From Gracilaria domingensis (taxonomy: Eukaryota > Rhodophyta > Florideophyceae > Gracilariales > Gracilariaceae): a stretch of DNA of 64,000 nucleotides. The translations under genes were made by a program, and so were the position numbers. Shown in pieces: positions 60,919-64,000 of this stretch. Location of the stretch: NCBI GenBank assembly GCA_022539475.1, contig VCMS01000023.1, positions 124,001 through 188,000 of the forward strand, given 5' to 3'. Numbering within the stretch: the stretch's first letter is position 1; every line of letters begins with the position of its first letter. Below the pieces are notes generated by a model. It was not told the DNA's origin. It saw nothing but the letters and a program-made list of their open reading frames with translations, and searched no databases.

Positions 60919-62573
60919 AGCTTCACACAACCCTCTTTTCTAACGCGCCGGCATGCCAGTAAAGGTTGCGGCTGCTCGATACGCTGATTTAACCTTGTGA
61001 CACCCAGCAGCAGGCGGTTATCATGAGTCTCAACGAACTCTTCGTTTCAGGCTCCGCTTGCTTCGGCTGTTTTCATCCTCGCGCGCTCCCATTCGCCCCG
61101 TACCGTACCTATTGGGACCGTTATAGGTTCGTGTCGAAGCTCAGGACATAGCTGTGTGAGCGTGGAGCAATACGGAATGGTATCCCGCGGTCCGTGCGCT
61201 CTAGGTAATACCTAGTAGGTATGACCTACGGTATGCGTGCTGGGTTGAACCCAGTGGGTTCTTTACGCATTAAATGCATCACGGACATGAAAACTTGCAA
61301 TTTGCATACGCCTCGTACTGTTTTGTGCGCTGGCACAAAACAGAAGAAACGCCTCTTCTCTGCGCGTCCGTCCCAACGTCCTCACTGCTGGTGCAATGCC
61401 CGCGTGCCTACATAGCTGCGACACTGAGAGCGCTAGCGGCCATGATCAAGAAGATCGAGAAATGGCGCTAATGACAGTCGAGCTAGACGTTAGCCAAATT
61501 CAGACAGCGTAAACGTGCTGGGAACTGGCACGAAGACAAGCAGAGGCGGCGGAGAAGATGTCATCACTGCCTTGCAGGGCGGGAAGATCGTGGAACAGTG
61601 AGCGCTGGTGAGGGCCCTAGCGGTGAACAAGCCGAACGGTATGGCCGTGAATGTACATCATTCGGCGGACGGCACTCACGAGAGGGTCGCGAACGCACGA
61701 CGGGAGGAGGGTGAGATGCGGCGAGACCGCAGGCGAACACGGGTGGCGTGAAATGCACAGAGATTGCGCGCTTCTGTTGTATACTTTTGCCTGGCTCCGT
61801 GAGTTGAAGGGGATGTTGGTGGTGGCGGTTCAGGTGTGCTGTGAGAAAGATATGATACGGTTTGATGAAGGGACGTGAGTATGCGGCATTGCGGTGAGAC
61901 TAGATGATTAATATTGGGCATACGACCGAGCCGCTGCCGATGAGAAAGACGAGCATGATACGTTCAATGCAAAGATGCGGGACGGGAGTGAGCGAGTGTT
62001 GTGAAGTGGGCGTGGGTTGGAGCGGTTCTAGTCGCACAGGTTGCGTTGGTGGGCACGGCGGTGACAATGCGCTGTTGTCAGCGGTGGTGTCATGGCTCTT
62101 TGAGGAGGGAGATGCAGGTGGAGATGGAGGAGATCTACGAAGGTACATACGTACTATTGTTGTTCGAAAACTTCACCTTCGCAATTCGCGAACTCGATCT
62201 CGTACGTGTAGAGGCGAACGAGGTGTAAGCCGTGTGTTCGTGTACATCAAAACCAGGGCTGTGGCGAAATTTAATTTCAGATTTCGTCTTCGCTTTGGCA
62301 TTCTTCCCCCTCTTCGCGAGTCACACGGTGTTCTTCATTTGCGCGCTGGAACCCCGGGACATGTGACGCATCGCTCCGCCTCCGCTTGTAAGATACAAAC
62401 TTTCACCAGCACGCGAAGCGTACCGAAAGTACAGCTTATAATTGCGGTGTGTACAACGGTCCAACGACCAAGTGAACGCCCGCGCGGTCAATCAGCTACC
62501 TGCAACCTGACATCATCACTTGTTTCCACGACGATCGTCTCCCGCCACGAAACTCACGACTTATCGCTAGTCC
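60919..62573. other. Intergenic 1.65 kb; possible unrecognised spliced gene
   Basis: No supported gene. Two + strand segments look coding: about 61786-61873 (TFAWLRELKGMLVVAVQVCC, ending at a GTGAGT donor-like site) and about 62001-62225 (a membrane-helix-like WAWVGAVLVAQVALVGTAV followed by basic and acidic residues). I could not join them with convincing splice sites. Confidence 0.35.
61201..61254. promoter_or_regulatory. Three clustered 6-3-6 palindromes with GGT-N3-ACC core
   Basis: CTAGGTAATACCTAG (61201-61215), GTAGGTATGACCTAC (61215-61229) and CTGGGTTGAACCCAG (61240-61254). All three have 6-bp arms, a 3-base centre and the core GGT-N3-ACC. Likely binding sites for one dimeric factor; the regulated gene is unclear. 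Confidence 0.4.
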
Positions 62574-64000
62574 ATGAATTGGTTCCGCGGAAGTAATGAA
62601 GGCGATAAGGCCGACCCTTCCGGCGTGGAGGATGCTCAAGCTAATACGACTCCAGACGCCAACGAGCTGAGACGACGCCGTCTGGCGAAGCTGGAGGCCG
62701 AGCAGGCAGCCCAGAGGCAGCGACGAAAAGAGTTTGAAGAGCGAAAGGCAAGATGGGAGGCCGAGCAGAAAGCGAAGAAAGCTGCGGAAGAGGCCGCGGC
62801 AGAAACTACCGAAGCCACTGTTCCTTCAGAACCAGAGAAGGCGCCCGTTCCACCGCCTGAGAAAAAGGCGCAGCCTGAGGATGAGCCTAAACCGAAGCGT
62901 ATTGCTCCAGCTCTGCCAAGCGCAGAGGAGATGGCATCCAGGGCTATTGCTAAATGCCTTGGTCTTTCGCTTTCAGCAGCCCAAGCTTCTGGCGATATCA
63001 AGTACATCCCAGATCTTGTGGAACAGCTGAGAATGGACTCAGGCGTATCGGACGGCCAGCCTTTGCTCCTCTCTGTCGATGTACATGCGGACGATATCTT
63101 AATTAATCGTATTAATAGTGAATCGCAACCGTTGTTGTATCTGTTCAAGTCGTTCACTCGATGTGGCCAACAGATGTCCGACATTCACTCTAACAGACGC
63201 CTCTTTGGTGATGCACACAAAGACCGGCGAATGCTTTTAAGCTCTGCTGTGTCTGGGGTTGAGAAACGAATTATGACGTACGCGGGTATGGTATTAAACG
63301 GATCGTTTATGGATTCCGGTGACAGCGCTGTTCCCTTCCATACCTATCTTCTTAACGACACAGTTCCGGCAGGATTCATTCGAGCACTTCTAAGTCGGTA
63401 CGCCGAGGAAGACAGTCCGGGAATGGATGACCTTGAACCTGTATTTTCTGCTGCACTCAGGAGTATTCGAGCTGAGGCTGTTTCTTCGTTATCTCTCTCT
63501 TCAAGCAGTTTCTTGAAGCCCTATAAGGCGCTAGCCACACTTTTGAATTACAAGGAGATTTGTAGAATACTGACATCGGACCCCTCCTTCTTGCCTCAAC
63601 TAAGTGGAACGAATCAACAAAAAATGCGCCAGTTCTCCATGTCGTCGTATTTGTATCCTTACTTTAAGATATCAGCCTTGCCTGGTCTACCACTTCACAT
63701 GCCGTCTCACTTTCCAGAGGACCCAACAATTGCTGTATCTATGTTTCCTAATCCATCCATGGCAGATCGCGCAGAAGTTGAAGGCTCCATCTATTCACTC
63801 AGGTCATCCCTCTCTGTTGCTAGAACAATTCTGCACCAGATTTGCCTATCTCTCTTCAAGGCTGGACCCGAATCGAAGCAGGCAATGTTGAATTGGTTTG
63901 GAACCGTCTGTAACATTAATACGAAACGAACTGCCATGAATCCAGATCCTCGTGAAATATCCGGTGATGGTTTTATGTTGAACGTCATGCATGTATTGCT
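62574..64000 (+). CDS. UFD2: UFD2/UBE4 ubiquitin conjugation factor E4, N-terminal part (3' end outside window)
   Basis: ATG 62574 starts MNWFRGSNEGDKAD; the frame is open for 475 codons to the window end. Residues about 20-75 are a charged coiled coil, then a Pro/Glu-rich linker. From about 115 the sequence follows the E4 core N-terminal region: FKSFTRCGQQMSDIH, FMDSGDSAVPFHTYLLNDTV, SSYLYPYFKISALPGL, then the strongly conserved EGSIYSLRSSLSVARTILHQ and PREISGDGFMLNVMHVLL. E4 enzymes extend ubiquitin chains with CDC48 in ER-associated and fusion-degradation pathways. The U-box lies beyond the window. No intron so far. Confidence 0.93.
   Translation, partial: MNWFRGSNEGDKADPSGVEDAQANTTPDANELRRRRLAKLEAEQAAQRQRRKEFEERKARWEAEQKAKKAAEEAAAETTEATVPSEPEKAPVPPPEKKAQPEDEPKPKRIAPALPSAEEMASRAIAKCLGLSLSAAQASGDIKYIPDLVEQLRMDSGVSDGQPLLLSVDVHADDILINRINSESQPLLYLFKSFTRCGQQMSDIHSNRRLFGDAHKDRRMLLSSAVSGVEKRIMTYAGMVLNGSFMDSGDSAVPFHTYLLNDTVPAGFIRALLSRYAEEDSPGMDDLEPVFSAALRSIRAEAVSSLSLSSSSFLKPYKALATLLNYKEICRILTSDPSFLPQLSGTNQQKMRQFSMSSYLYPYFKISALPGLPLHMPSHFPEDPTIAVSMFPNPSMADRAEVEGSIYSLRSSLSVARTILHQICLSLFKAGPESKQAMLNWFGTVCNINTKRTAMNPDPREISGDGFMLNVMHVL

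Noticed and set aside
1-64000. CRISPR arrays, bacterial operons, organellar DNA
   Set aside because: No regularly spaced short repeats, no polycistronic layout, and genes are nuclear eukaryotic types with spliceosomal introns.

Overview
The window reads as nuclear DNA of a photosynthetic eukaryote with a compact, intron-poor genome, most likely a red alga and perhaps a florideophyte. Supporting observations: a plastid-type adenylate kinase whose first ATG gives MAFVTP, the Phe-containing transit-peptide start typical of red algae; a lumen-type FKBP with a plain (not secondary-plastid) bipartite presequence; a eukaryotic core set (topoisomerase II, FAN1, RRP8, MIC60, an ERK-type MAP kinase, a UFD2/UBE4 E4 ligase); and only four introns that I can support, all GT-AG and 88-149 bp long. 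The genus is inference.

Layout. 1-13.5 kb is dense and ordinary: topoisomerase II C-terminal part (+), FAN1 (-), a 374-bp MITE, a Uma2-like nuclease-fold gene (-), adenylate kinase fused to DUF3054 (+), and a type II membrane glycosyltransferase candidate (-). 14-15.2 kb is a very GC-rich island with the lumenal FKBP. 15.7-20.7 kb is a transposon graveyard: a frameshifted coiled-coil gene, an LTR-retrotransposon-like stretch with an exact 114-bp direct repeat, and a decayed DDE_1/pogo-like transposase. 22.2-27.2 kb is a second GC island with an Ala-rich orphan protein, a class I glutamine amidotransferase and a DUF547 protein. 28-33.6 kb returns to ordinary composition with the MAP kinase, RRP8 and MIC60. 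33.6-47.4 kb is sparse: an orphan membrane protein, a broken formate/nitrite transporter, an APH-fold kinase, zinc-finger debris, a tRNA-Gly(GCC) and a fucosyltransferase-like protein. 47.4-54.2 kb has a beta-propeller protein, a basic nuclear orphan behind a 25-G tract, and a C2H2 zinc-finger factor. 55-61 kb holds a small orphan and a 1488-residue TIR-NB-ARC-WD40 receptor. The window ends inside UFD2.

The strongest candidate for an undescribed system is the TIR-NB-ARC-WD40 gene at 56452-60918. It has a plant-type NLR signalling and switch module with the TIR catalytic glutamate. Its sensor is built of about ten nearly identical 43-residue WD40 units that differ mainly at a few exposed positions, the architecture of fungal allorecognition NLRs. 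Second in interest is the intact Uma2-fold (bacterial PD-(D/E)XK) gene with a heptad-repeat tail. Genes are read singly: there are no operons, and neighbouring genes look functionally unrelated.
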